A stretch of DNA of 34,260 bases from Micrococcales bacterium (GCA_947489135.1 CANLCU010000008.1:1-34260); one strand, 5' to 3'; shown: positions 26,290-33,527, numbered from the stretch's first letter. Notes: generated by a model from the sequence alone, not told the origin. Made by a program: numbers and translations.

Positions 26290-27805
26290 CCAACTGAATC
26301 GAAAGATTCTTGAACCATCCCCTGCCCGCAGGTAGCTTTTCATTCCATTGGTTCTTAGGTAAGCCTGCTGCAAGATGCTGATCTAGGTTTCCTTGTCGCA
26401 AATAGATCAGATTCTCAAATCTCCGTTGAAGAGACAGCGGCATGAGGAACGAACTAGACATTACACAGATAATCTGTCTCCCACTTTGAAACGCTTCCTC
26501 GAGCTCTTGAATAGTTGGACAGTCTAAAACAATTGAATCTGTATTCAAGCGGGCGGAATTACAAAAAGTGCTCTTCCCAGAGCCACTTGCTCCAACAACG
26601 AGAAGTGAATTGCTATTCAGTTCTCCAAAAGAAAAGTTCTCGAAACGCTGTTGAATAGGAATATCGAAAACTCCCAGCAAGTCATCCTTAGATATGACTC
26701 GCAGAGGAAGTCCATTCGTCCACCCCTCAACTAAATCGGGAAATAACTTGGTTTCATTGAGATTAGGTATTGACTTTGAAATTGGAAAGTCAAAACTAAT
26801 AGTGCTACTCCCCCAGATAGCAATTGCTCTTGATGAGTTAGAGACTCCAGCTCTCACCCCAGGTAATAGGGAAATGAGATCGCCTGGGTCCATTGCACCT
26901 AAGGCAAACCTCATGCTCAAGTTAGTTATCAGTGCTCTAGGAATTCCAGAAAGTGATTGGCTAGTGGCTATCAAGTGAACCCCTAGAGATCTGCCTCTAG
27001 CTGCAATTGAATCTAAAGTTCCAATAGCAAGCGGATGAGAAGTGATTATGGCTGGGAGCTCATCGGCAAGGACAATCATTCGAGCTAAGTCGGGATATGA
27101 ATCTATGGATGAAACTCCTGCTTGAGCCAGAAGCCGTTCACGTCTCTTTAGTTCTCCAGCTAGATATAGCCAGAACCTCTCGTGCCTGCCTTCGTCTAAG
27201 TCGGTTACTAGGGTTAGCGAAGCTGGATGGTCGTTTAGCCCTCTGAGCGCTGCTCCGCCTTTGAAGTCTGCTAGCACCAACTGCAGTTGACCTTTGTGAA
27301 CACCAACCAGCATTGAAGAGGTAATGAGCTTCAGGAACTCACTCTTACCTGAGCCTGTTGAGCCAACTATCAGTGCATGAGGTCCATCTTTGACTAGATC
27401 AAACTCAAGGTTGTTGCCTTCTGCAACACCTGCCCAGAAGGGTAATTGTCCAACCCGGTTTGACCTATAGAACGAAGCCTCAAGTTCTTGAGTTCGATTC
27501 CGAACTTCTCTTTCAGCAGCAAGTTTGCTGAAGTGTTCGAAGAAAATATCGCTGTATTGCTCTTTGAACAACCAACCTGATTTAGCTAGAACTTTATCCC
27601 CGATTGCTAATGCATTGGGCGTTACCCATATTGGTTGATCGCTGAAGTCTTCATCTGGCTCTTTACGCTTCTTACGCATCAAAGCCATAGTCAACGCGGC
27701 AGACAAAACACTTACGAATGTGAAAAGAGCAAACTGCCACATACCCGTAACCAGCGCCATGACCACACCAAGTAGTAGTCCAGGAATGAGGGCAAACCAG
27801 CGCAT
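26225..27805 (-). CDS. Orphan EssC/EccC-like FtsK/SpoIIIE family ATPase
   Basis: A 526-residue protein with two N-terminal membrane helices (about 5-20 and 23-43), a basic stretch, then a first ATPase domain: Walker A GSTGSGKSE at 148-156, Walker B VLADFKGGAA at 177-186. A second P-loop GASGSGKST at 405-413 follows. The C-terminal LPAGRGWFKN segment is a mark of EssC/EccC type VII secretion ATPases rather than the DNA translocase FtsK, which has a gamma domain. The FHA and third ATPase domain of full EssC are missing. No WXG100 or other ESX genes are near. No SD is visible. The last 21 residues overlap ald on the other strand. Function unknown. Confidence 0.8.
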   Translation of the reverse strand: MRWFALIPGLLLGVVMALVTGMWQFALFTFVSVLSAALTMALMRKKRKEPDEDFSDQPIWVTPNALAIGDKVLAKSGWLFKEQYSDIFFEHFSKLAAEREVRNRTQELEASFYRSNRVGQLPFWAGVAEGNNLEFDLVKDGPHALIVGSTGSGKSEFLKLITSSMLVGVHKGQLQLVLADFKGGAALRGLNDHPASLTLVTDLDEGRHERFWLYLAGELKRRERLLAQAGVSSIDSYPDLARMIVLADELPAIITSHPLAIGTLDSIAARGRSLGVHLIATSQSLSGIPRALITNLSMRFALGAMDPGDLISLLPGVRAGVSNSSRAIAIWGSSTISFDFPISKSIPNLNETKLFPDLVEGWTNGLPLRVISKDDLLGVFDIPIQQRFENFSFGELNSNSLLVVGASGSGKSTFCNSARLNTDSIVLDCPTIQELEEAFQSGRQIICVMSSSFLMPLSLQRRFENLIYLRQGNLDQHLAAGLPKNQWNEKLPAGRGWFKNLSIQLAMPEPSLNQQSQVREPQLLAG

Positions 27806-27840
27806 GATTAGATGTTGCCCTAATCACAGGGTAAAACTAA

Positions 27841-27870
27841 TGCCCGCTATCTTTATGTGGATAACGGGCA
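27841..27870 (-). terminator. Terminator downstream of the aminobutyraldehyde dehydrogenase
   Basis: On the minus strand TGCCCGTTATC pairs with GATAGCGGGCA over 11 positions (one U-G), with an 8-base loop and a downstream TTAGTTTTA stretch. It lies 20 bases after the dehydrogenase stop and 35 bases before the EssC-like gene start, so it separates the two transcripts. Confidence 0.7.
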
Positions 27871-27890
27871 GTTAGTTGTCTATCTAGAAA

Positions 27891-29324
27891 CTAGTCTCCG
27901 ATGTAGCTCATGACGTGCTTGATTCGGGTGTAGTCCTCAAAGCCATACATTGAAAGATCTTTTCCGTAACCGGAGTGACGGAAACCACCGTGAGGCATTT
28001 CAGCAGCTAGTGGGATGTGAGTGTTAATCCATACACAACCGAAGTTCAATCCCTTAGCAAAACGCATTGCTCTGGTGTGGTTGCTGGTCCATACAGATGA
28101 AGCCAAACCATACTTCACATCGTTCGCCCAACGCATTGCTTCTGCATCATCTTTGAAGCTTTGGACTGTAACTACTGGTCCAAAGATTTCACGTTGAATA
28201 TGCTCATCGGTCTGCTTCAGGCCAGTTAGCACAGTTGCTTCGTGGAAGTATCCCTTTCCTGAAATAGCCTTTCCACCGATAGCGATAGATGCGTGATCTG
28301 GAAGTCGATCAATGAACCCTGTTACCTGAGCTAATTGGTTTACGTTGTTTACTGGGCCAAACAAGATGTCATCTCTGCTTGGGTCTCCAGTAATTGCGTT
28401 AGCCTTAACTTCAGCAGTAAGAATTGCAACGAATTCATCGTGAACACTCTCGTGGACCAAGATACGTGTTGCTGCTGTACAGTCTTGACCCGCGTTGAAG
28501 AAACCTGCAACAACAATCTGTGCTGCTGCTTTTTGTAGATCTGCATCAGCAAAAACAATGACAGGTGCCTTGCCACCAAGTTCAAGGTGTACTCTCTTGA
28601 GATCAAGAGCTGCACTCTTAGCAACTTCCATTCCAGCTCTAACCGAACCTGTGATGGAAACCATCTGAGGAATCTCGTGCTCAATCATTGCTCGACCTGT
28701 GTCACGGTTTCCAGTGACTACGTTGAACACACCAGCAGGTAGGAACTCACTTGCAATTTCTGCCAAGAGCAAAGTTGAAGCAGGAGTTGTGTCAGATGGT
28801 TTTAGAACAATGGTGTTTCCAGCAGCAATTGCTGGAGCAAACTTCCAAGTTGCCATGTTCAGCGGATAGTTCCATGGGGTTACCTGTCCGATGACACCAA
28901 TAGGTTCTCTTCTGATTGAAGATGTGTGATCTTTGGCATACTCTGCGGTAGCCCTACCCTCAAGGTTTCTAGCTGCTCCAGCAAAGAAGCGAATCTGATC
29001 AACCGAAACCAAAACTTCGTACTCAACAAGTGTGCTTCTTGGTTTACCAGTGTTTTTTGATTCAACATCTGCCATCTCTTCAGCTCTTGCTTCTAGAGCA
29101 TCAGCGATTCTGAATAGAGCTAGTTGACGTTCACTAGGAGTTGTTTGACTCCAGGTCTCAAATGCTTTGTCGGCTGCTTTGTATGCAGAATCAACATCAC
29201 TCTCGTTTGAGACAGGAGAAGTTGCATAAACCTCACCATTAGCAGGGTTGACGATGTCTAGGGTTTCACCAGATTTGGCAGCCACATGGCTTCCATTGAT
29301 GAAGTTCTTTAGTTCCTGAGCCAT
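27891..29324 (-). CDS. patD: Gamma-aminobutyraldehyde dehydrogenase
   Basis: NAD-dependent oxidation of 4-aminobutanal to GABA, 477 residues. Aldehyde dehydrogenase residues are all present: Asn152 in TPWNYPL, Glu248 in LELGGKAPVIVF, Cys282 in NAGQDCTAATRI. The FFNAGQDCTA active-site neighbourhood and the SITGSV loop resemble E. coli YdcW/PatD more than betaine aldehyde dehydrogenases, though the two groups are close. The SD GAAGGAGAG lies 8 bases upstream of the ATG. It diverges from the Lrp gene, and a candidate operator lies between them. Placed between PotABCD, GabT and the 30086 aminotransferase, it fits the middle step of putrescine catabolism. Confidence 0.85.
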   Translation of the reverse strand: MAQELKNFINGSHVAAKSGETLDIVNPANGEVYATSPVSNESDVDSAYKAADKAFETWSQTTPSERQLALFRIADALEARAEEMADVESKNTGKPRSTLVEYEVLVSVDQIRFFAGAARNLEGRATAEYAKDHTSSIRREPIGVIGQVTPWNYPLNMATWKFAPAIAAGNTIVLKPSDTTPASTLLLAEIASEFLPAGVFNVVTGNRDTGRAMIEHEIPQMVSITGSVRAGMEVAKSAALDLKRVHLELGGKAPVIVFADADLQKAAAQIVVAGFFNAGQDCTAATRILVHESVHDEFVAILTAEVKANAITGDPSRDDILFGPVNNVNQLAQVTGFIDRLPDHASIAIGGKAISGKGYFHEATVLTGLKQTDEHIQREIFGPVVTVQSFKDDAEAMRWANDVKYGLASSVWTSNHTRAMRFAKGLNFGCVWINTHIPLAAEMPHGGFRHSGYGKDLSMYGFEDYTRIKHVMSYIGD

Positions 29325-29386
29325 TTGAAAACTCTCCTTCGAGCCTTGTAAAGGGGCAAACTTTGGGTATTTCTATTGAATAAAGA

Positions 29387-29414
29387 CTAATACAGCCATG
29401 AGATTAGGAAACAA
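29387..29414 (-). promoter_or_regulatory. Possible patD promoter
   Basis: On the minus strand TTGTTT (29409-29414) and TATTAG (29387-29392) are separated by 16 bases, about 63 bases upstream of the ATG. The candidate Lrp-type site would then be about 75 bases upstream of the start point, a position suited to activation. Assigned by eye only. Confidence 0.35.
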
Positions 29415-29450
29415 TCCGTAGGTGAAAAGGCCAAAATGATACGGAATCTA

Positions 29451-29463
29451 TACCAAATTGGTA
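29451..29463. promoter_or_regulatory. Candidate Lrp-type operator, copy 2 (patD/lrp)
   Basis: TACCAAATTGGTA: two perfect 6-bp arms around one central base. It lies 54 bases upstream of the lrp start and 127 bases from patD. Related sites occur at 25051-25063 and 30006-30018. Nearby partial matches (GCCAAAATGATACGG at 29430, GGCCAAATG at 29491) could be weaker Lrp-array sites. Confidence 0.6.
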
Positions 29464-29516
29464 AATTTAGTGCGATTTCTGAAGTCAAATGGCCAAATGT
29501 GTGCCAAAATCGCAGT

Positions 29517-29990
29517 ATGGCTAGAACAGAGCGGGCAAAGGCGTCGGTTCTCGATGACATCTCTAAAGAGATCATCGAGCAACTCCAGATTGACGGTCGC
29601 AAGCCATACAGCGAGATTGCTAAGGCTGTAGGCCTTAGCGAAGCAGCAGTTCGCCAGAGAATGCAGAAGCTTCATGACACCGGCGTTATGCAGGTAGTAG
29701 CGGTAACAGACCCTCTTCAACTTGGCTTCTATCGCCAAGCCATGATTGGTATCCGTTGCACAGGTGACATGACTGAATTAGCTAACAAACTCTCTGCAAT
29801 GCCCGAAGCAGACTATGTGGTTATGACCGCAGGATCTTTTGACATCTTGGTTGAAGTCGTAGTGGAAAACGATCAAGACCTAATTGATGTATTGAACACA
29901 AAAATCAGAGCACTTCCAGAAGTGGTTTCTACTGAAACATTTGTGTATCTCAAACTCCACAAGCAGTTCTATAACTGGGGTGTTAGATAA
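29517..29990 (+). CDS. Lrp/AsnC family transcriptional regulator
   Basis: DNA-binding regulator, 157 residues from the ATG at 29517, the usual Lrp length. The N-terminal helix-turn-helix is DGRKPYSEIAKAVGLSEAAV with following RQRMQKL. The C-terminal RAM ligand-binding domain contains the GSFDILVEVVVENDQDL region. A longer frame from 29436 adds 27 non-homologous residues and is rejected. No SD is seen; CAAAAT lies exactly 6 bases before the ATG, so the mRNA may be leaderless. It lies between patD and the 30086 aminotransferase. Control of the island, probably sensing an amino acid or amine such as alanine, is an inference from position and from the operator copies. Confidence 0.92.
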   Translation: MARTERAKASVLDDISKEIIEQLQIDGRKPYSEIAKAVGLSEAAVRQRMQKLHDTGVMQVVAVTDPLQLGFYRQAMIGIRCTGDMTELANKLSAMPEADYVVMTAGSFDILVEVVVENDQDLIDVLNTKIRALPEVVSTETFVYLKLHKQFYNWGVR

Positions 29991-30005
29991 CTAAATAGGT
30001 TTGGG

Positions 30006-30018
30006 CACCAAAGTGGTG
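30006..30018. promoter_or_regulatory. Candidate Lrp-type operator, copy 3 (aminotransferase promoter)
   Basis: CACCAAAGTGGTG shares 10 of 13 bases with the 29451 site and is the centre of a longer GCACCA/TGGTGC inverted repeat (30005-30019). It lies 15 bases after the lrp stop and 67 bases before the aminotransferase ATG. No U-tract follows, so it is more likely an operator than the lrp terminator. Confidence 0.55.
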
Positions 30019-30028
30019 CTCGAAGTGG

Positions 30029-30044
30029 ATTGCCATTCGGCAAT
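30029..30044. promoter_or_regulatory. Palindrome ATTGCC-N4-GGCAAT upstream of the aminotransferase
   Basis: Two exact 6-bp arms around a four-base centre, 24 bases from the candidate Lrp site centre-to-centre (about two helical turns). It may be a second regulator site or a promoter-proximal hairpin. Confidence 0.4.
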
Positions 30045-30085
30045 TCAAAAACGAAACACAAACACAATGTAAAGAGTGATATCAA

Positions 30086-31594
30086 ATGGCAACCAAGGAG
30101 AGCATAGCCCGAAAGCTTGTCTCAGCGATTACGCGAGGCAAGGCTCCTGCTAAAAAGCAGGCCAAAGCAAGAGCCGACCAAGCCACTCCGCTTCTTAAGG
30201 CTCGTAGAGCTGGTAAAGAAGCAACCCCGGCAATGCTGCAAAAAGCTGCAAAAGAGAATTTGTTTTTGCACTTCACCCGTCACAGCCCTTACCAGAAGAA
30301 CGACATTCCTATAATCACTAAAGCTGAAGGACATCACTTCTGGGACATTAACGGCAAGAAGTACTTCGATGGAATTTCATCGCTGTTTGCCGTAAACGTA
30401 GGTCACGGTCGTGAAAGATTAGCTGAAGCAGCGGCAAAGCAGATGAAGAAGTTAGATTACTTCCCGATCTGGTCACACACCCACGCTCCAGCGATTGAAC
30501 TAGCGGAACGCATACTTTCATATGCGCCGAAGAATCTATCTCGCGTGTTCTTCACTACCGGTGGTGGTGAGGCAAACGAAACAGCCTGGAAGCTAGCCAA
30601 GCAGTACTTCAAGATGACTGGTAAGCCACTCAAGCACAAAGTTCTAACTCGTGCTGTTGCTTACCATGGAACATCACACGGTGCATTGTCACTAACAGGT
30701 ATTCCATCTATGAAGAAGATGTTCGAACCTCTAGTTCCAAGCACATTCAGAGTCCCTAACACCAACTGGTATAGAGCTCAGGATGACTTCAAGAACGAAG
30801 AAGAGTTCGCGATGTGGGCAGCAGACAGAGTTGAAGAAATGATTCTGTTTGAAGATCCAGACACCGTTGCTGCGTTCTTCATCGAACCAGTTCAGAACTC
30901 AGGTGGTTGTTTCACCTCTCCCCCTTCATACTTCAAGCGTGTTCGCGAGATTTGCGACAAGTACGATGTGCTGTTGGTGGCGGATGAAACAATCGACGGT
31001 TTCGGACGTATTGGAACAATGTTCGCTAGCGAAAGATATGGATTAGAGCCAGACATGTTGGTTTGTGCAAAGGGTATTACCTCGGCCTACCAGCCGCTTG
31101 GTGCCCTAATGCTTACCGAGAAGCTATTCGAGCCATTCAAGCACGGAACTAACATCTTTGCTCACGGTTACACATTCGCAGCTCACCCTGTAGCTTGTGC
31201 TGTGGCTCTTGAGAACCTAGACATCTTCGATGAAGAAGACCTAGTAGGTAACGTTGCTCGTAACGAACGTGCCTTCAAGAAGACCCTAGAGAAGCTAAAG
31301 GATCTGCCTATCGTGGGAGATGTTCGTGGAGCAGGTTACTTCTACGCAATCGAACTAGTTAGAGACAAGACAACTAGAGAAACCTTCAACGACAAAGAGT
31401 CTGAGAAGCTTCTCCGTCAGTTCCTAAGTCACGACTTGTATGACAACGGCTTGTATTGCCGCTCAGACGACCGTGGCGACCCTGTAGTTCAGCTAGCTCC
31501 TCCTCTAACCATTGGTCAGAAGGAGTTCGATGAACTAGAGCAGACACTTCGACAGAGCCTTTCCAAAGCAGGAAAGATGTTCGAGTTGATGTAA
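30086..31594 (+). CDS. Class-III omega-aminotransferase, probable putrescine (or related amine)--pyruvate type
   Basis: PLP aminotransferase, 502 residues. After a basic N-terminal extension of about 45 residues the core begins FLHFTRHSPYQ. Features are FFTTGGGEANETAWKLA, AVAYHGTSHGALSLTG, FIEPVQNSGGCF, the PLP-binding VADETIDGFGR and the Schiff-base Lys329 in CAKGITSAYQPLGA. The family (SpuC and mycobacterial Rv3329-like proteins) generally uses pyruvate as amino acceptor and diamines or omega-amino acids as donors. The weak SD AAAGAG precedes the ATG. The exact substrate cannot be read from sequence; putrescine is favoured by PotABCD, PatD and GabT nearby. A strong terminator follows. Confidence 0.85.
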   Translation: MATKESIARKLVSAITRGKAPAKKQAKARADQATPLLKARRAGKEATPAMLQKAAKENLFLHFTRHSPYQKNDIPIITKAEGHHFWDINGKKYFDGISSLFAVNVGHGRERLAEAAAKQMKKLDYFPIWSHTHAPAIELAERILSYAPKNLSRVFFTTGGGEANETAWKLAKQYFKMTGKPLKHKVLTRAVAYHGTSHGALSLTGIPSMKKMFEPLVPSTFRVPNTNWYRAQDDFKNEEEFAMWAADRVEEMILFEDPDTVAAFFIEPVQNSGGCFTSPPSYFKRVREICDKYDVLLVADETIDGFGRIGTMFASERYGLEPDMLVCAKGITSAYQPLGALMLTEKLFEPFKHGTNIFAHGYTFAAHPVACAVALENLDIFDEEDLVGNVARNERAFKKTLEKLKDLPIVGDVRGAGYFYAIELVRDKTTRETFNDKESEKLLRQFLSHDLYDNGLYCRSDDRGDPVVQLAPPLTIGQKEFDELEQTLRQSLSKAGKMFELM

Positions 31595-31607
31595 TCAACA
31601 AGTTCAC

Positions 31608-31655
31608 AAGAGAACCCGGTTATCCACCAAGCATCACGGATGACCGGGTTCTCTT
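31608..31655 (+). terminator. Rho-independent terminator after the aminotransferase
   Basis: AAGAGAACCCGGT (31608-31620) pairs with ACCGGGTTCTCTT (31643-31655). An inner ATCC/GGAT pairing and one G-U extend the stem to 18 pairs around a 12-base loop. TTTTT follows. It lies 13 bases after the stop codon. Confidence 0.88.
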
Positions 31656-31665
31656 TTTAACTAGG

Positions 31666-31671
31666 TATTCT
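31666..31671 (+). promoter_or_regulatory. -10 element of leaderless ogt promoter
   Basis: TATTCT ends 6 bases before the GTG start of ogt at 31678 and just after the preceding terminator. No SD is present, so the transcript should begin at the start codon. Confidence 0.55.
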
Positions 31672-31677
31672 CTAGAT

Positions 31678-32166
31678 GTGAAACTAAGCAAAGACAACTA
31701 CATCGCCTTCAGCTCTCCTATTGGGATGATCCAAGTAACTGAAGCCAACGGCAAGGTAACCGCTATCGACCTAGCTGTATCAGGAACAAGAGCGACAACA
31801 AACACAAACCCAGTACTCAAGCAAGCCCAGAAAGAAATTGAGTCCTACTTCGCAGGCAATCTAACCAAGTTCACCTTTCCATTAGATCTAAGTAAGGGAA
31901 CCGAGTTCCAAAGAGCAGTCTGGAAAGAGATTGCCAAGATCAAGTTCGGTCAAGTAAAAACTTATGCCGACATCGCACGAGCCATCGGCAAACCACTAGC
32001 AGCTAGAGCAGTTGGTGGAGCAGTAGGTTCTAACCCAATCCCCTTAGTTGTTGGCTGTCACAGAGTCCTAGGTTCCAGCGGAAAGATAACTGGCTACTCC
32101 GGTGGTAAGGGTCTGCCAACCAAAAGGATTCTTCTCAAGCTTGAAGGCATCGCAGTCAAAGAATGA
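31678..32166 (+). CDS. ogt: Methylated-DNA--protein-cysteine S-methyltransferase
   Basis: Suicide repair protein that moves methyl groups from O6-methylguanine to its own cysteine, 162 residues. The C-terminal domain has FQRAVWKEIAKIKFGQVKTYADIA, RAVGGAVGSNPIPLVV and the acceptor Cys127 in GCHRV. The canonical motif is PCHRV; the proline is replaced by glycine here. The N-terminal domain is short but complete. The start is GTG with a leaderless-type promoter. It overlaps tag by 4 bases (ATGA), so two alkylation-repair genes are coupled. Confidence 0.93.
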   Translation: MKLSKDNYIAFSSPIGMIQVTEANGKVTAIDLAVSGTRATTNTNPVLKQAQKEIESYFAGNLTKFTFPLDLSKGTEFQRAVWKEIAKIKFGQVKTYADIARAIGKPLAARAVGGAVGSNPIPLVVGCHRVLGSSGKITGYSGGKGLPTKRILLKLEGIAVKE

Positions 32167-32756
32167 ATGACTTTGTAAGAAAGCATGATGATGGCCTTCA
32201 TCGCTGTAAATGGGCTGGCGTTGATGAGCTTTATGTGAATTACCATGACACCGAGTGGGGGGTTCCAGTTACGGGTGACCAAGAGATGTTTGAACGCATA
32301 ACCCTTGAAGGGTTCCAGGCTGGCCTCTCCTGGATAACCATCCTAAAAAGGCGTGAGACATTCAGAAAAGCTTTTCACAACTTCAACGTCAAGAAGGTAG
32401 CCAAGCTCAATGATGCAGACGTTGAGAGACTCATGCTTGATGCTGGAATCATACGAAACAGAGCAAAGATTATTAGCACCATCAATAACGCGAACCTTGT
32501 CCTCGAATTACAAAAACAAGGCGAAAGCATAAGCGACATTGTTTGGAGCTTCGCCCCTGCTAAATCAAAGCGAACAACTGCCGCCAGTGTTTTTGAATGG
32601 CGAGCAACCAGTCCTGAATCAGATCAACTTAGTAAGCACCTCAAGAAACTAGGGTTTGGTTTTGTTGGATCAACAACTATGTATGCACTTATGCAGGCAA
32701 CTGGTTTCGTAAACGACCATGCACCTGGTTGCTACCGCAGGAAAGCACTCTCTTAA
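32163..32756 (+). CDS. tag: DNA-3-methyladenine glycosylase I
   Basis: Removes 3-methyladenine from DNA in base excision repair, 197 residues. The zinc-snap ligands are in place: Cys15, His28 (HDTEWG), His186 and Cys190 (NDHAPGC), with the same spacings as in E. coli Tag. The base-recognition LEGFQAGLSW segment has Glu49. It overlaps ogt by 4 bases. The end faces yaaA with a 6-base gap; a small ACTCT/AGAGT stem followed by TTTT at 32747-32764 may act as a weak terminator. Confidence 0.96.
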   Translation: MNDFVRKHDDGLHRCKWAGVDELYVNYHDTEWGVPVTGDQEMFERITLEGFQAGLSWITILKRRETFRKAFHNFNVKKVAKLNDADVERLMLDAGIIRNRAKIISTINNANLVLELQKQGESISDIVWSFAPAKSKRTTAASVFEWRATSPESDQLSKHLKKLGFGFVGSTTMYALMQATGFVNDHAPGCYRRKALS

Positions 32757-32762
32757 AGAGTT

Positions 32763-33527
32763 TTACTTCTTTCTAATAACTTCAGAAGTAATTAGGTAAA
32801 TAATCTTGCCTTCGACTTCTAACCCCAACCCAGCTTTCTTAGCTACAGCTTTTAGTTGAGCCAAAGTCTTTGGTGCTTGCTTTGCTCTTACGAAAGCACC
32901 AACCAGTTCACCCTTTGCAGTTTTGTTGAAGTGGTTAAGTGCGCGTCTCTGACCTTTGCTATCTTCAGCCACAACTTCAACCCAGTAAGAATCAAGATGC
33001 TCAGGTATAGGAGCTAAATCAACATAAGCCTTTGATCTAAGGTCAATGATTGGCATGTCAACAAGACGGTTGAAGGCTGCTACTTGGTGTTCTTGCCAAA
33101 CTTTCTTTAGGCTCAGTTTAGGTAGGACTGTATTGGCTGAAAGTCTGTACCAAGGGATTCGATCTGTTGCAGAGATAAGTCCAAATAGAGCACTTTGAAT
33201 CAAGACGTTAGCTCTCATAAGTTCGACTTCATGACTAGTGAAGGTATCTAGCCCAATGGCTTTATAAAGTGTGCCCTCATAACGTTCATAAGCTGGCATG
33301 GTTGATGCCTGTCTAATCCCTAGGTTTAGTTCCCTGTCCCCTAGTTGCTTAGGGCTTAGCTTCAGAGCCTTCACTGCCCCAGCCTTGGTCCTACAAACCT
33401 TGATGAGAGCATCCAGGACTAGATCTCTAGCCTCATTGAGTTGCCCATAGCTCAGATGAACCTGCTCAATGGTCAGATTGGTTCCACCAATCTTCTTGGT
33501 TTCGCTAGGAGGCAACAATAGGAGCAT
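32763..33527 (-). CDS. yaaA: YaaA family protein (peroxide stress, DUF328)
   Basis: A 254-residue protein with the family-defining N-terminus LLLPPSETKKIGG and a central region IRQASTMPAYERYEGTLYKAIG. E. coli YaaA lowers free iron and protects DNA during hydrogen peroxide stress; its fold has DNA-binding features. Whether this copy does the same is not shown by the sequence, but it lies beside the DNA-repair pair ogt-tag. No SD is seen. A -10-like TAGGCT lies exactly 6 bases before the ATG, so it is probably leaderless. It diverges from the next gene with only 22 bases between. Confidence 0.9.
   Translation of the reverse strand: MLLLLPPSETKKIGGTNLTIEQVHLSYGQLNEARDLVLDALIKVCRTKAGAVKALKLSPKQLGDRELNLGIRQASTMPAYERYEGTLYKAIGLDTFTSHEVELMRANVLIQSALFGLISATDRIPWYRLSANTVLPKLSLKKVWQEHQVAAFNRLVDMPIIDLRSKAYVDLAPIPEHLDSYWVEVVAEDSKGQRRALNHFNKTAKGELVGAFVRAKQAPKTLAQLKAVAKKAGLGLEVEGKIIYLITSEVIRKK

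Noticed and set aside
28335-28684. Open frames of 60-110 residues overlapping the aldehyde dehydrogenase on both strands
   Set aside because: They are in alternative frames of a well-conserved gene and show no domain or start signal.
29436-29516. Longer N-terminus for the Lrp regulator
   Set aside because: The extra 27 residues do not match the family and would translate through the candidate operator; the ATG at 29517 gives the usual length.
30005-30019. Reading GCACCA/TGGTGC as the lrp terminator
   Set aside because: The stem is only 6 bp and no T-tract follows; it matches the shared operator core better.
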